DNA of 64,000 nt from Thauera butanivorans NBRC 103042 (GTDB taxonomy: Bacteria > Pseudomonadota > Gammaproteobacteria > Burkholderiales > Rhodocyclaceae), in contig NZ_BCUG01000026.1 in assembly GCF_001591165.1 (NCBI RefSeq), positions 1-64,000 on the forward strand. Reading direction: 5' to 3'. A program made the translations under genes and the position numbers. Shown here one piece after another: positions 1 to 8,870 of the stretch (positions within the stretch are counted from its first letter, which is position 1; every line of letters begins with the position of its first letter). The notes below the pieces were generated by a model. The model was not told the DNA's origin, did no database searches, and saw nothing but the letters and a program-made list of their open reading frames with translations.

Positions 1-678
1 AACAACGAATCGGTCAGCGTCGGCAAGAACCGCAAGACGAAGGTCGGAGCGGATGAAACCGTGCGCATCGGTGCATCGCGCAAGAGCACGGTTTCACGTA
101 ACGACACCTCCACCGTAGGGCTGACTGCCATCGACTCGACCGGACTGCTCCACATCACCAACGTGGGCGCCCTGTATTCGATCAACGTGGGCGGGGTCAT
201 GAACACCGCCGTATTGGGCATGTCGATGGAAACCGTCGGCACGGCCAAGCAGATTCAGGCTGGAAAAGAACTGAACCTCAATGCCGGGGAGCGGGTGCAG
301 ATCACCTGCGGCAAATCGATGATTTCCATGGACAGCGACGGCACGATCAAGATCGTCGGGGTGCAGGTGCATATCCAGGGACAAGATATCGTGCATGCCG
401 AAGGCGCCATCAGCACGCCTCCGCCGCCGGCACCGGCGGCCGACAACGGCCTTTCCCTGCTCTCCGGCCTGGCTTCGGGAGGCGCGGGAGACGTATTTCG
501 TGCTGCAAGCCAGTTGCTGGGAACGGCCCAGCAGGTGGCGAGCATGGCGGGCGCCCTGTCCAGCGGCGACGTAGCGGGGATGCTCGGGGGGGCCAGCAGC
601 ATGCTCGGCCTGGGCAGCCGCGTCCTGAACGGGCCGGACGCCAGTCAACTGGAAAAAGCCTTGATCCTGTCGTTTTGA
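1..678 (+). CDS. vgrG: VgrG-type T6SS spike protein, C-terminal part (5' end outside window)
   Basis: The reading frame is open from the first base, so the gene starts to the left; 225 residues are visible. The first ~110 residues are short beta-strand repeats of the gp5/VgrG needle type (repeated patterns such as VGKNRKTKVGADETVRIG, then a stretch on a 'MISMDSDGTIKI' core). They are followed by a proline-rich break (STPPPPAPAADN) and an Ala/Gly/Ser-rich tail of ~85 residues. In this family the trimeric needle carries a PAAR tip and its effector out of the cell. The next genes, ending in a PAAR-lipase and an ankyrin lipoprotein, lie on the same strand and make this a vgrG-effector island. Function of the Ala/Gly tail is unknown; it may dock cargo. 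Confidence 0.85.
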   Translation, partial: NNESVSVGKNRKTKVGADETVRIGASRKSTVSRNDTSTVGLTAIDSTGLLHITNVGALYSINVGGVMNTAVLGMSMETVGTAKQIQAGKELNLNAGERVQITCGKSMISMDSDGTIKIVGVQVHIQGQDIVHAEGAISTPPPPAPAADNGLSLLSGLASGGAGDVFRAASQLLGTAQQVASMAGALSSGDVAGMLGGASSMLGLGSRVLNGPDASQLEKALILSF

Positions 679-706
679 AGAGACGATCCATTTCGCGCAC
701 CTGAGC

Positions 707-1174
707 ATGGCCTCGCTTCCATTCCCCCCGCCTGCCGAATTCATGCCATACGAAGAATGGCTCGCCCAGCTCCAGTACCTCGGCGTACCGGCCGCGCTGG
801 CGGCCTATCTGGTCGCCATGCTGCCCTCTCACGGCACACCCTCCTGGCGGATCCGCCCGGATGGCCCATGCCAGCGCGAGATCGTCCATGCCTGCCTGGC
901 GCAGTGCAAGCACCCCGGCTGGCACCGTGCAGTGCACGACGACCCCTTGCTTGAAAGTGTCGAAACGGCGCTTACCGACCTGCTTGCAAGCCCGCATATG
1001 GACACCCCTCGCGCAGCCCATCAGCCGGCCGATTTCATCGTCCGGCGCTTGGCGGACGAACTGGGATCTACGCTGATCAGCTCGGCACTCATCCATAGGC
1101 AGGCCGAATCCATTGCGCGTCTGGCCGGCTGGCTGCGCCAGCTGGAGGACGATTCGCCAGAGGCGTATCCATGA
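707..1174 (+). CDS. Small hypothetical protein of a vgrG island
   Basis: A 155-residue soluble protein without signal peptide or membrane segment, which I cannot assign with confidence to a named family. It is 28 bases after vgrG and overlaps the next start by 4 bases, so it is translated with the island. The N-terminus (MASLPFPPPAEFMPYEEWLAQL) is proline-rich, and the rest looks helical. Small genes between vgrG and a PAAR effector often encode adaptors or chaperones that load the effector, and that is the working guess here from position only. Confidence 0.7.
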   Translation: MASLPFPPPAEFMPYEEWLAQLQYLGVPAALAAYLVAMLPSHGTPSWRIRPDGPCQREIVHACLAQCKHPGWHRAVHDDPLLESVETALTDLLASPHMDTPRAAHQPADFIVRRLADELGSTLISSALIHRQAESIARLAGWLRQLEDDSPEAYP

Positions 1175-1806
1175 ACGGCACACTCCTGCCCTTGCCGCAG
1201 TGGCTGTCCGGGTATGCCGAACTGCGCCCGCAAGGCACTCACCCACATGCCGGCCGTTTCACCTTCATCGTCTCCCAGCTGCTTCCTGGCGCCGCACAAG
1301 GCCTGGAGCAGGAAGAGCAGCCCTGCGTGGAGGCCCTGCTCATTGCCCGCTTGATGCTCGACGCTGGCGGGCTGCCCGCGCGCAGCGGCCTGCTCGATCA
1401 GCTCGACGCCTGGCTGGCCGCGAGCCTGCTGCGCCTGGCCGGATGGGCGCCTGTCCAGCGCCGCGCCTGGTGGCAGGCGGAAACCCTCTCCATCATCGCC
1501 GAGGTGCTGTCGCGCTGGACGCGCCAGCACGTGTTGCTGCCGGTATCGCACGGGCAGCCCGCCCCGGCCAACCCGGACATCGTCCGCCTGTGCGGCCACT
1601 GGGCGGAATTCCACAGCCTGGCCCAGGCCGCCGGCCCGCAACTGAGCAATCTGTATGCGGTGGAGATTTCCGAAAGCCTGCTCGACTGCGCGTTCGCCCT
1701 GGGTTTCACCCAGGCTCAAAGCCTGCGCGGCGCGGCCCTGCGCCGCCGCCTCCACCATGCCCATTCTCCGGAGCCGTCCCATGCCGCACGTAGCCCGCAA
1801 CGGTGA
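1171..1806 (+). CDS. Hypothetical helical protein of a vgrG island
   Basis: A 211-residue protein rich in Leu, Ala and Trp, predicted mainly helical, with no signal peptide and no motif I recognise. Its ATG overlaps the stop of the preceding gene and its 3' end overlaps the PAAR-lipase start by 26 bases, which indicates translational coupling of the three genes. Position between vgrG and the effector suggests an adaptor or chaperone role, but nothing in the sequence proves it. Confidence 0.65.
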   Translation: MNGTLLPLPQWLSGYAELRPQGTHPHAGRFTFIVSQLLPGAAQGLEQEEQPCVEALLIARLMLDAGGLPARSGLLDQLDAWLAASLLRLAGWAPVQRRAWWQAETLSIIAEVLSRWTRQHVLLPVSHGQPAPANPDIVRLCGHWAEFHSLAQAAGPQLSNLYAVEISESLLDCAFALGFTQAQSLRGAALRRRLHHAHSPEPSHAARSPQR

Positions 1807-3145
1807 CCGGGGCCCCAAGGGCTTCATCCAGACCCGGCCCCGCAGCCACCGCAACCTCTCCGACACACAGCCCACCGCCATCGTGGGCGATCCTTACGAG
1901 TGTGAGAAGAAAGGCCACTCGGGCGCCACGCTCAAGAACGGCTGCTTCTTCTTCAAGATCGACGGCCAGCCGGTGGCCATGCAGTACGCCACGGTGGCCA
2001 CCTGCGGCTGCCGCATCCTCCAAGGTTCGCCGGTGCACCGCTGCTGCCCGCATCTGGACGCCAAGGCCCGGCGGCTGGCCGAGCGCGAGATGAAGATCGA
2101 AGCCGCGCGCGACCTGCTTGCCGATGCCGAACGCAGGCCGGGCGAGAGCGTGGCGGACTGGCGCAAGCGCACCGGCCTGCCGGCCAACCAGATGCGCCAC
2201 GACGCGCTGGCCGGGGCGGCCGACGAACTGGAGCGCCTGAACCGCGACGTGCGCCGCGCCGAGGCCAGCCTGGCCGTGTATGGCGCCAAGGCGGACGACC
2301 CCCGGACCTTCGGCGGCAACGCCGGCCTGGACGGCGACCCCGCGCACAACGCCCCCGAGGCCATGCTCAACCTGCGCCGGGAGGAGTTCCGCGATCTGGG
2401 CCTGCTGCCGGAAGAAATGCTCAACGATGACGAACTCTGGATCAACAACGATACCAACTACTACGCCGCCCCCTACTACGACGAACTGACCGGGGAAGTC
2501 ACCATCGCCTTTCGCGGCACCGAGCTGGACGGCAGCCTGAACGACCCGGAAAGCAAGGCGCACAAGGACATGGTGCTGACCAATGTGCCGCAGGGCGTGG
2601 GCGAACAGACCGCCCAGTACGATGCCGCGATGACCCTGGGCGAGAGCATCCAGGAGAGTGGGGACAAATACGCCGAGCGCGTCACCTTCGCCGGCCACAG
2701 CAAGGGCGGCGGCCAGGCCGGCGCGGCGGGCATCATCGGCAATCGCCCCTTCGTCTCCTTCAACCCGGCCACGCTGTCGCCGATGACGCCTTACCGCTTC
2801 AGCGAGGGCGAGCGCACCATCGAACATGGCGGCCCGCTGGGCACCCGCTACCGCACCCATTTCGACTACGTCAGCGGGCCTCTGGATGCGGCTTCGCGCA
2901 ACTTCAGGCTCGGCCTCCTGGACCGTCTCCATCAGTGGGTGCAGGGGGAGCCGGTCAGGCGTGTCGCCCGCCCGGTGGGCGACACCGTGTTCGAACTGCC
3001 GCCCCGATCTGCAAACACCCATTCGATGGGCGAACTCATCGACGCCATCGAAGCGCGCAAGGCCGCCGCGCTGGCCGTCATCGACCGCGAACTGGGCGCG
3101 GACCGGCCGGGCAGCCGGCTGCCGCCGCTCGGGGGCGGCCGATGA
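1781..3145 (+). CDS. PAAR-like lipase effector of type VI secretion
   Basis: 454 residues. Residues ~1-90 form a PAAR-like tip with Cys and His residues placed as metal ligands (VGDPYECEKKGHSG, TCGCRI). A charged helical linker (~95-165) follows, then an alpha/beta-hydrolase related to class 3/Mbeg1-like lipases. A complete triad can be proposed: Ser307 in GHSKGG, Asp362 in HFDYVSG and His414 in NTHSMGE. Likely role: phospholipase toxin delivered on the VgrG spike into rival cells. The start at 1781 is chosen because CGGAG lies about 8 bases upstream; an in-frame ATG at 1757 is possible. The next gene, a lipoprotein overlapping by 4 bases, is the expected periplasmic immunity protein. Confidence 0.8.
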   Translation: MPHVARNGDRGPKGFIQTRPRSHRNLSDTQPTAIVGDPYECEKKGHSGATLKNGCFFFKIDGQPVAMQYATVATCGCRILQGSPVHRCCPHLDAKARRLAEREMKIEAARDLLADAERRPGESVADWRKRTGLPANQMRHDALAGAADELERLNRDVRRAEASLAVYGAKADDPRTFGGNAGLDGDPAHNAPEAMLNLRREEFRDLGLLPEEMLNDDELWINNDTNYYAAPYYDELTGEVTIAFRGTELDGSLNDPESKAHKDMVLTNVPQGVGEQTAQYDAAMTLGESIQESGDKYAERVTFAGHSKGGGQAGAAGIIGNRPFVSFNPATLSPMTPYRFSEGERTIEHGGPLGTRYRTHFDYVSGPLDAASRNFRLGLLDRLHQWVQGEPVRRVARPVGDTVFELPPRSANTHSMGELIDAIEARKAAALAVIDRELGADRPGSRLPPLGGGR

Positions 3146-4474
3146 GCCTGCTCGCCCGCCTGCTCGCCGCCCTGCTGGCCCTGGGCCTCTTGACCGCCTG
3201 CGAACGCCCCGCCTGGGACAAGGACAGAAACATGGACATCATGCACTTTGGCGCCTTCAAGGTCGAACTGCCCCTGGAGTTTCCCGACCCCGAACAGCGC
3301 GCCTTCGTGCTCGCCGTGCTCGAAGGGCGCGTCCACGTGCTCGATCCCGATTCGGTTCGCCACCTGATCGACCGGCCCGGCGCCACCTACCACCTGACGC
3401 CGCTGATCCTGGCCGTGCGCAACAAGCAGCACACGTCGGCACGATGGCTGCTGGAGCACGGGGCCGATCCCAACTATCACGTTCCTGCGTGGCCACGCGG
3501 ACGCAATCCGCTCCAGAAAAGATCGCCTTTGTTCTACGCTGTCAATCTCGGCGACCTCAGGATGGCCACGCTGCTGTTCGACTTCGGCGCCGATCCCAAC
3601 CAGAAGGGGCTGGTCTATCCGATCTTCTTCGAGACCATGGACCTGGGCCGCGGCGACGGGCCGCTGTTCCGCCTGTTCATCGAGCGCGGCGCGGACATCG
3701 ACCTCAGGGACAAGCCTCCCTATGGGCGCTCTGTTCTGACGTATGCGGGTACGCGCGGCCACTGCGAAGCCGCGCTACACCTGATCGGGCTGGGCGCCGA
3801 CGTGCATGCAAGAACCCGGATACGCCTGGGCGGACGCTTCCGCATGAACAACCCGGTCGAGGACGACTGGATGTACATCCATCTTCTTGCGGCCGCACTC
3901 AACGGCATCGACCTGAAGGAGACGCGCAACGAAGGCCGCTGCTATGCCCGCCTCAAACGCGCGTTCATCGAGCGCGGCATCCGCTTTCCTCAATTTGATG
4001 ATCGCCTTCTCAGCCGCTGGCTGCGCGCCAAGACCGACATCACCGAAGCGTTGCTGCGCGAGCACGGCGCGGACGACGATACCGTGCGCCGCGTGCTCAA
4101 GTGGTATGACGAGGAAGTCCTGCCGCCGATGCCCGGCCGCCAGATCGGCCGCTGGCTCAACGATGGCGTGCCTTTCACCGAACAGATGCTGCGCGAGATC
4201 GGCGCCAATGACGAACAGGTCCTCCAGGCTCTGGACCGGCAGGAGATATGGAAACTGCCCGAGCATGGGCGTCGCAAGTACTGGAAGATCGACGACTGGC
4301 TGCGCGACGGGGTGCCGATCACCGAGCAGATGCTGCGCGAGATCGGCGCCGATCAGCAGCAGATCGACAACGCGCTGGCACGCCAGGAAATCCATCGGCG
4401 CTACCGGCCGCCTTCCCCGCGGGAATGAGCCTGTCCGTTTCCGTTCCGGCCATCGAAGCGCGCAAGGCCGCCGC
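3045..4474 (+). repeat. 25-bp exact direct repeat: effector 3' end and downstream remnant
   Basis: The same 25 bases occur at 3045-3069 inside the effector 3' end, coding IEARKAAA, and at 4450-4474 just after the ankyrin gene. The second copy lies in a 30-codon open frame (4425-4517) whose ATG overlaps the ankyrin stop. It looks like the leftover end of a second effector-type gene rather than a working gene. Confidence 0.6.
3142..4428 (+). CDS. Ankyrin-repeat lipoprotein, candidate effector immunity protein
   Basis: 428 residues starting with a lipoprotein signal peptide (MSLLARLLAALLALGLLTAC, lipobox LTAC), so it should be membrane-anchored in the periplasm. At least three ankyrin units are readable, each ending in GADPN/GADVH-like turns (for example LLEHGADPNYH, LFDFGADPNQK, LIGLGADVHA). 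The last ~140 residues hold three further copies of a ~43-residue unit with a core like WLNDGVPFTEQMLREIGA. The ATG overlaps the effector stop (ATGA). Ankyrin lipoproteins next to secreted phospholipases are commonly immunity proteins, and a periplasmic site fits a lipase target. The function is inferred from context. Confidence 0.75.
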   Translation: MSLLARLLAALLALGLLTACERPAWDKDRNMDIMHFGAFKVELPLEFPDPEQRAFVLAVLEGRVHVLDPDSVRHLIDRPGATYHLTPLILAVRNKQHTSARWLLEHGADPNYHVPAWPRGRNPLQKRSPLFYAVNLGDLRMATLLFDFGADPNQKGLVYPIFFETMDLGRGDGPLFRLFIERGADIDLRDKPPYGRSVLTYAGTRGHCEAALHLIGLGADVHARTRIRLGGRFRMNNPVEDDWMYIHLLAAALNGIDLKETRNEGRCYARLKRAFIERGIRFPQFDDRLLSRWLRAKTDITEALLREHGADDDTVRRVLKWYDEEVLPPMPGRQIGRWLNDGVPFTEQMLREIGANDEQVLQALDRQEIWKLPEHGRRKYWKIDDWLRDGVPITEQMLREIGADQQQIDNALARQEIHRRYRPPSPRE

Positions 4475-4517
4475 ACAGGCGGCAAATTCGCATCCGCCGG
4501 CCTGCCGAAGAGGCTAA
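4425..4517 (+). pseudogene. 30-codon remnant sharing its core with the lipase effector C-terminus
   Basis: A short frame begins MSLSVSVPAIEARKAAAQ and stops at 4517. It shares IEARKAAA with the effector C-terminus, encoded by identical bases, and it overlaps the 3' end of the converging CWC gene by 4 bases. This may be what remains after recombination removed a duplicated effector/immunity cassette. It could instead be a chance frame kept open by the repeat. Confidence 0.35.
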
Positions 4518-4738
4518 CCGGCCGCTGCCCGCTCCTTGGCGGCAACGAGTTCGGCCAGACAGGCCGGGCAGTAGCACGCCCCGGTGTCGGGCACGGTCTC
4601 CACCGCCGGCACCGCAAAAGCCGGCGGAAAAGCGACGCACCAGCACACCTCCTCGCCGGCCCGCATCCCACAGCTGAAAACGGCCCCGCAGCGCGGGCAG
4701 ACATTGCCCGGCGGCGTCTCATTCACAACGTGCTCCAT
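4514..4738 (-). CDS. Small cysteine-rich CWC-type protein
   Basis: 74 residues with eight cysteines: CPRCGAVFSCG, then the diagnostic CWC, then CYCPAC near the C-terminus. This matches the cysteine-rich CWC family, small proteins of unknown function that probably bind zinc. The start MEHVVNE is chosen because the pattern begins directly after it; the frame runs open further upstream without similarity. It converges with the T6SS island and is divergent from the Hsp20 gene. Confidence 0.65.
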   Translation of the reverse strand: MEHVVNETPPGNVCPRCGAVFSCGMRAGEEVCWCVAFPPAFAVPAVETVPDTGACYCPACLAELVAAKERAAAG

Positions 4739-4812
4739 GAAGCTCGAACCTCTCTCCGTCAGTCGTGGCCCGCATGATAGACCGGAGTCCGCCAATCCCT
4801 TCGTGTCTCCCT

Positions 4813-4841
4813 CTTGAATCATGGCCGCGTGCTCCCATATT
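4813..4841 (+). promoter_or_regulatory. Sigma-32-like heat shock promoter of the Hsp20 gene
   Basis: CTTGAAT (4813-4819) and TCCCATATT (4833-4841) are 13 bases apart, close to the RpoH consensus CTTGAAA-N11-16-CCCATNT. The element is about 55 bases before the hsp20 start, so the leader is short. Similarity and gene function agree. Confidence 0.65.
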
Positions 4842-4894
4842 CGTATCGAGACCGGAAAGACTGCCGGCCAACTCAAGCAGAAGGAGAGCAAGCG

Positions 4895-5332
4895 ATGAGC
4901 AACAATCTGACCCGTCGTGTCGATCCGCTGGAAGATTTCTTCCGCGGCTTCTTCGTCCGCCCGGTGGACTTCGGTGGTGGCGCACTCGCCAGCGCCGGCA
5001 GCGAAGCGCCGCAGATGCGTGTCGACGTCAAGGAAACCAATACTGGTTACGAAGTCCATGCCGAACTGCCCGGCATGAAAAAGGAGGACATCCACGTCCA
5101 CATCGACGGCCCGGTGGTATCGATCAGTGCCGAACGCAAGCAGGAGAAGGAAGTCAAGGAAGGCGAGAAAGTCCTGCGCACCGAGCGCTACTTCGGCAAG
5201 GTGTCGCGCAGCTTCCAGCTCGGCCAGGAAATCGATGAGGAGAAGGCGTCCGCCAGATTCAACGACGGCGTCCTCGAACTGTCGCTGCCGAAGAAGGCCG
5301 AAGCCCAGGCCAAGCGGCTGAGCATCGACTGA
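4895..5332 (+). CDS. Hsp20/alpha-crystallin small heat shock protein
   Basis: 145 residues. The alpha-crystallin domain spans about 45-140, with DVKETNTGYEVHAELPGMKK at its start and the family's A-x-x-x-n-G-v-L type motif as ARFNDGVLELSLPKK; the C-terminal tail is short. Such proteins form oligomers that hold unfolding proteins without ATP. The start at 4895 follows AAGGAG (4881-4886) at good spacing. The gene is monocistronic: a sigma-32-like promoter lies before it and a strong hairpin terminator after it. Confidence 0.93.
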   Translation: MSNNLTRRVDPLEDFFRGFFVRPVDFGGGALASAGSEAPQMRVDVKETNTGYEVHAELPGMKKEDIHVHIDGPVVSISAERKQEKEVKEGEKVLRTERYFGKVSRSFQLGQEIDEEKASARFNDGVLELSLPKKAEAQAKRLSID

Positions 5333-5349
5333 GGGCGCGCGCGCGGGCA

Positions 5350-5400
5350 GACAGGCCCGTTTCCCCTGTGCCAAGGCAGGGGAACGGGCCTGTCGGCTTT
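5350..5400 (+). terminator. Terminator after the Hsp20 gene
   Basis: Near-perfect stem of 5350-5368 with 5377-5394 (ACAGGCCCG paired with CGGGCCTGT, CCCCTG with CAGGGG, one bulged T), followed by GGCTTT. The U-run is short but the stem is very stable. Confidence 0.75.
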
Positions 5401-5450
5401 CCTGCAACAGCCATCGGTGATCACGCGCCAAACGACGGGGAGCGCAGTAA

Positions 5451-6392
<942 letters not shown>

Positions 6393-6403
6393 CCCCAAAA
6401 GGA

Positions 6404-6440
6404 AAGCCCGCCCCCGCGGCAGGCACGGGTGGGCGGGCCT
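6404..6440. terminator. Hairpin between argB and the convergent epimerase gene
   Basis: GCCCGCCC (6406-6413) pairs with GGGCGGGC (6431-6438), with AAA before and CTTTC-like bases after on the two strands. It sits in the 68-base gap between two converging genes and may serve both. Confidence 0.7.
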
Positions 6441-6460
6441 TCATCGTCCGGCGCGGGCGC

Positions 6461-7468
6461 TCAGACGCGATGGTAGTCGCGGTACCAGGCGACGAAGCGC
6501 CCCACCCCGTCCTTGACGCTGGTGGCCGGTGCGAAGCCGGTCCACTCGTTCAGCGCATCGGTGTCGGCATAGGTGGCCGGCACGTCGCCGTCCTGCAGCG
6601 GCATGAAGTTCTTCTGCGCCGTCGTGCCCAGCGCCTCTTCGATGGCCTCGACGAAAGCCATCAGCTCCACCGGATTGTTGTTGCCGATGTTGAACACCCG
6701 GAACGGCGCCTTGCCGCGGCCCGGATGGGGGGCGTCCGAATCGAACGCGGGATCCGGCTCGGCAGTGCGGTCCAGCGTGCGGATCACGCCTTCGACGATG
6801 TCATCGACGAAGGTGAAGTCGCGCTTCATCCTGCCGTGGTTGAAGACGTCGATCGGCCGCCCTTCGAGAATCGCCTTGGTGAACAGGAACAGCGCCATGT
6901 CCGGCCGGCCCCACGGGCCATACACGGTGAAGAAGCGCAGGCCGGTGGTCGGCAGGCCGTACAGGTGGCTGTAGGTGTGGGCCATCAGCTCGTTGGCCTT
7001 CTTGGTCGCGGCGTAGATGCTGACCGGATGGTCGACGCTGTCGGCCTCGGAGAACGGCATCCTGGTGTTGCCGCCATAGACGCTGGAGCTGGACGCGTAG
7101 ACCAGGTGCCGCACCCTGGCGTGGCGGCAGCCTTCGAGGATGTTCATGAAGCCGACGACGTTGCTGTCGATGTAGGCATGGGGGTTCTGCAGCGAGTAGC
7201 GCACGCCGGCCTGGGCGGCGAGATGGATCACGCGGTCGAACCTTTCCTCGGCGAACAGCCGCTCCATGCCGGCGCGGTCGGCCACGTCCATCTTGACGAA
7301 GCGGAAACCCGCGTGCGGCGTCAGGCGGGCGAGACGTGCCTCCTTCAGCGTCGGGTCGTAGTAATCATTGAGATTGTCGAGGCCGACGACTTCGTCGCCA
7401 CGCTCGAGCAGACGCAGGGAGGCGTGCATACCGATGAAGCCGGCGGCACCAGTGACAAGAACTCTCAT
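6461..7468 (-). CDS. NAD-dependent sugar epimerase, UDP-glucuronate 4-epimerase type
   Basis: 335 residues, extended short-chain dehydrogenase fold. NAD-binding GAAGFIG is at residues 7-13; the catalytic Tyr and Lys are in [10 protein letters not shown] near residue 150; [15 protein letters not shown] follows. This pattern is typical of the CapI-like enzymes that convert UDP-glucuronate to UDP-galacturonate. The sugar is a building block of LPS or capsule. UDP-glucose dehydrogenase, which makes its substrate, is encoded at 47.7 kb. Other UDP-hexose epimerase specificities cannot be excluded. The gene is divergent from waaA. Confidence 0.85.
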   Translation of the reverse strand: MRVLVTGAAGFIGMHASLRLLERGDEVVGLDNLNDYYDPTLKEARLARLTPHAGFRFVKMDVADRAGMERLFAEERFDRVIHLAAQAGVRYSLQNPHAYIDSNVVGFMNILEGCRHARVRHLVYASSSSVYGGNTRMPFSEADSVDHPVSIYAATKKANELMAHTYSHLYGLPTTGLRFFTVYGPWGRPDMALFLFTKAILEGRPIDVFNHGRMKRDFTFVDDIVEGVIRTLDRTAEPDPAFDSDAPHPGRGKAPFRVFNIGNNNPVELMAFVEAIEEALGTTAQKNFMPLQDGDVPATYADTDALNEWTGFAPATSVKDGVGRFVAWYRDYHRV

Positions 7469-7600
7469 GAGGCTCTCAGAAAAAAGCAGGAAATCCGAAG
7501 GGCTTCGATTATCGCATGCCGCCGTGCCATGCCGCGCCGTTGAAACACCGATGCCGTCATCCTTGCTTATACTTGCGTGACCGATTCATCACCCGATTCG

Positions 7601-8860
7601 ATGCTGACCCGCCTTCCCTACACGCTGCTGTGGATTCTTGCCCTGCCTCTCGTGCTGTTGCGCTTCGTCTGGCGCGGACGGCGCCAGCCGGGCTATCTCA
7701 GGCACCTCCGCGAGCGCTTCGGCCACTACGCGGTGCGGGCGCCGACCCAGGTCATCTGGGTGCACGCAGTGTCGGTCGGCGAGACCCGTGCCGCCGAACC
7801 GCTGGTCAAGGCATTGCTGCAGCGCTGGCCCGAGCACAGCATCCTGCTCACCCACATGACGCCGACCGGGCGCGAAACCTCGCAGAACCTGTTCAACGGC
7901 AATGCGCGCGTGCTGCGCTGCTACCTGCCTTATGACCTCGGCTGCTTCGCGCACGCCTTCCTGCGCCACTTCCGCCCCCAGTTCGGCGTGATCATGGAAA
8001 CCGAGCTGTGGCCCAACCTGCTCGCCGCCTGCCGGCAGCGCAGGATCCCGGTGATGCTCGCCAACGCCCGGCTTTCGGAACGCTCGGCGAAGCGCTACGC
8101 CCGCCTGCCGGCACTGAGCGCGCTGACGATGGGCGCACTGAGCGCGATCGGCGCCCAGACCGCAGCCGATGCGGCGCGCCTGTCCGCGCTCGGCGCCCGC
8201 CGCGTGCTGGTCACCGGCAACATCAAGTTCGACATCACCCCGCCCGAGGATATCAGCGCTCGCACCAAGCTTTTCCGCACGCGCATCGGCAACCGGCCCG
8301 TGCTGCTCGCCGCCAGCACCCGCGACGGCGAAGAAGAACTGCTGCTCGGCGCCTTCGCCCGCCTCGCCCCGCCCGACGTGCTGCTCGTGCTCGTGCCACG
8401 CCACCCGCAGCGTTTCGACGACGCGGCACGGCTGGTGGCCCGCCACGGCCTGAAGCTGCAGCGACGCTCGGACGACGCGCCGGTCGCCGGCGACACCCGC
8501 GTCTGGCTGGGCGACTCGATGGGCGAAATGTTCGTCTATTACGCGGCAGCCGACGTGGCGCTGATCGGCGGCAGTTGGCTGCCCTTCGGCGGCCAGAACC
8601 TGATCGAGGCCTGCGCCGTGGGCACGCCGGTCGTCGTCGGCCCGCACACTTTCAATTTCGCCGCTGCCGCCGAACAGGCGATCCGCGCGGGCGCGGCGCA
8701 GCGCGCCACGGATGCGGATGACGGCATCCGCATGGGGCTTGCACTGCTGGACGACGAAGCCTCGCGCCATGCCATGGCCGTTGCCGGCAAGGCTTTCGCC
8801 GCAGCCGACCGCGGCGCGACCGCGCGCACGCTGGAAATGCTCGAAGGATTGAAAGCCTGA
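7601..8860 (+). CDS. waaA: 3-deoxy-D-manno-octulosonic acid (Kdo) transferase
   Basis: 419 residues, the usual length for GT30 enzymes. It adds Kdo from CMP-Kdo to the lipid A precursor at the inner membrane. The N-terminus (MLTRLPYTLLWILALPLVLL) is the membrane anchor. Diagnostic segments are VHAVSVGETRAAEPL, with the catalytic Glu of the family near residue 60, the FGVIMETELWPNLL block, GNIKFDI, and GGSWLPFGGQNLIE in the C-terminal donor domain. I chose the ATG at 7601; a GTG at 7577 in frame would add eight residues. The gene converges with the tolC-type gene, 10 bases apart. Confidence 0.94.
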   Translation: MLTRLPYTLLWILALPLVLLRFVWRGRRQPGYLRHLRERFGHYAVRAPTQVIWVHAVSVGETRAAEPLVKALLQRWPEHSILLTHMTPTGRETSQNLFNGNARVLRCYLPYDLGCFAHAFLRHFRPQFGVIMETELWPNLLAACRQRRIPVMLANARLSERSAKRYARLPALSALTMGALSAIGAQTAADAARLSALGARRVLVTGNIKFDITPPEDISARTKLFRTRIGNRPVLLAASTRDGEEELLLGAFARLAPPDVLLVLVPRHPQRFDDAARLVARHGLKLQRRSDDAPVAGDTRVWLGDSMGEMFVYYAAADVALIGGSWLPFGGQNLIEACAVGTPVVVGPHTFNFAAAAEQAIRAGAAQRATDADDGIRMGLALLDDEASRHAMAVAGKAFAAADRGATARTLEMLEGLKA

Positions 8861-8870
8861 ATGGCGGCGC

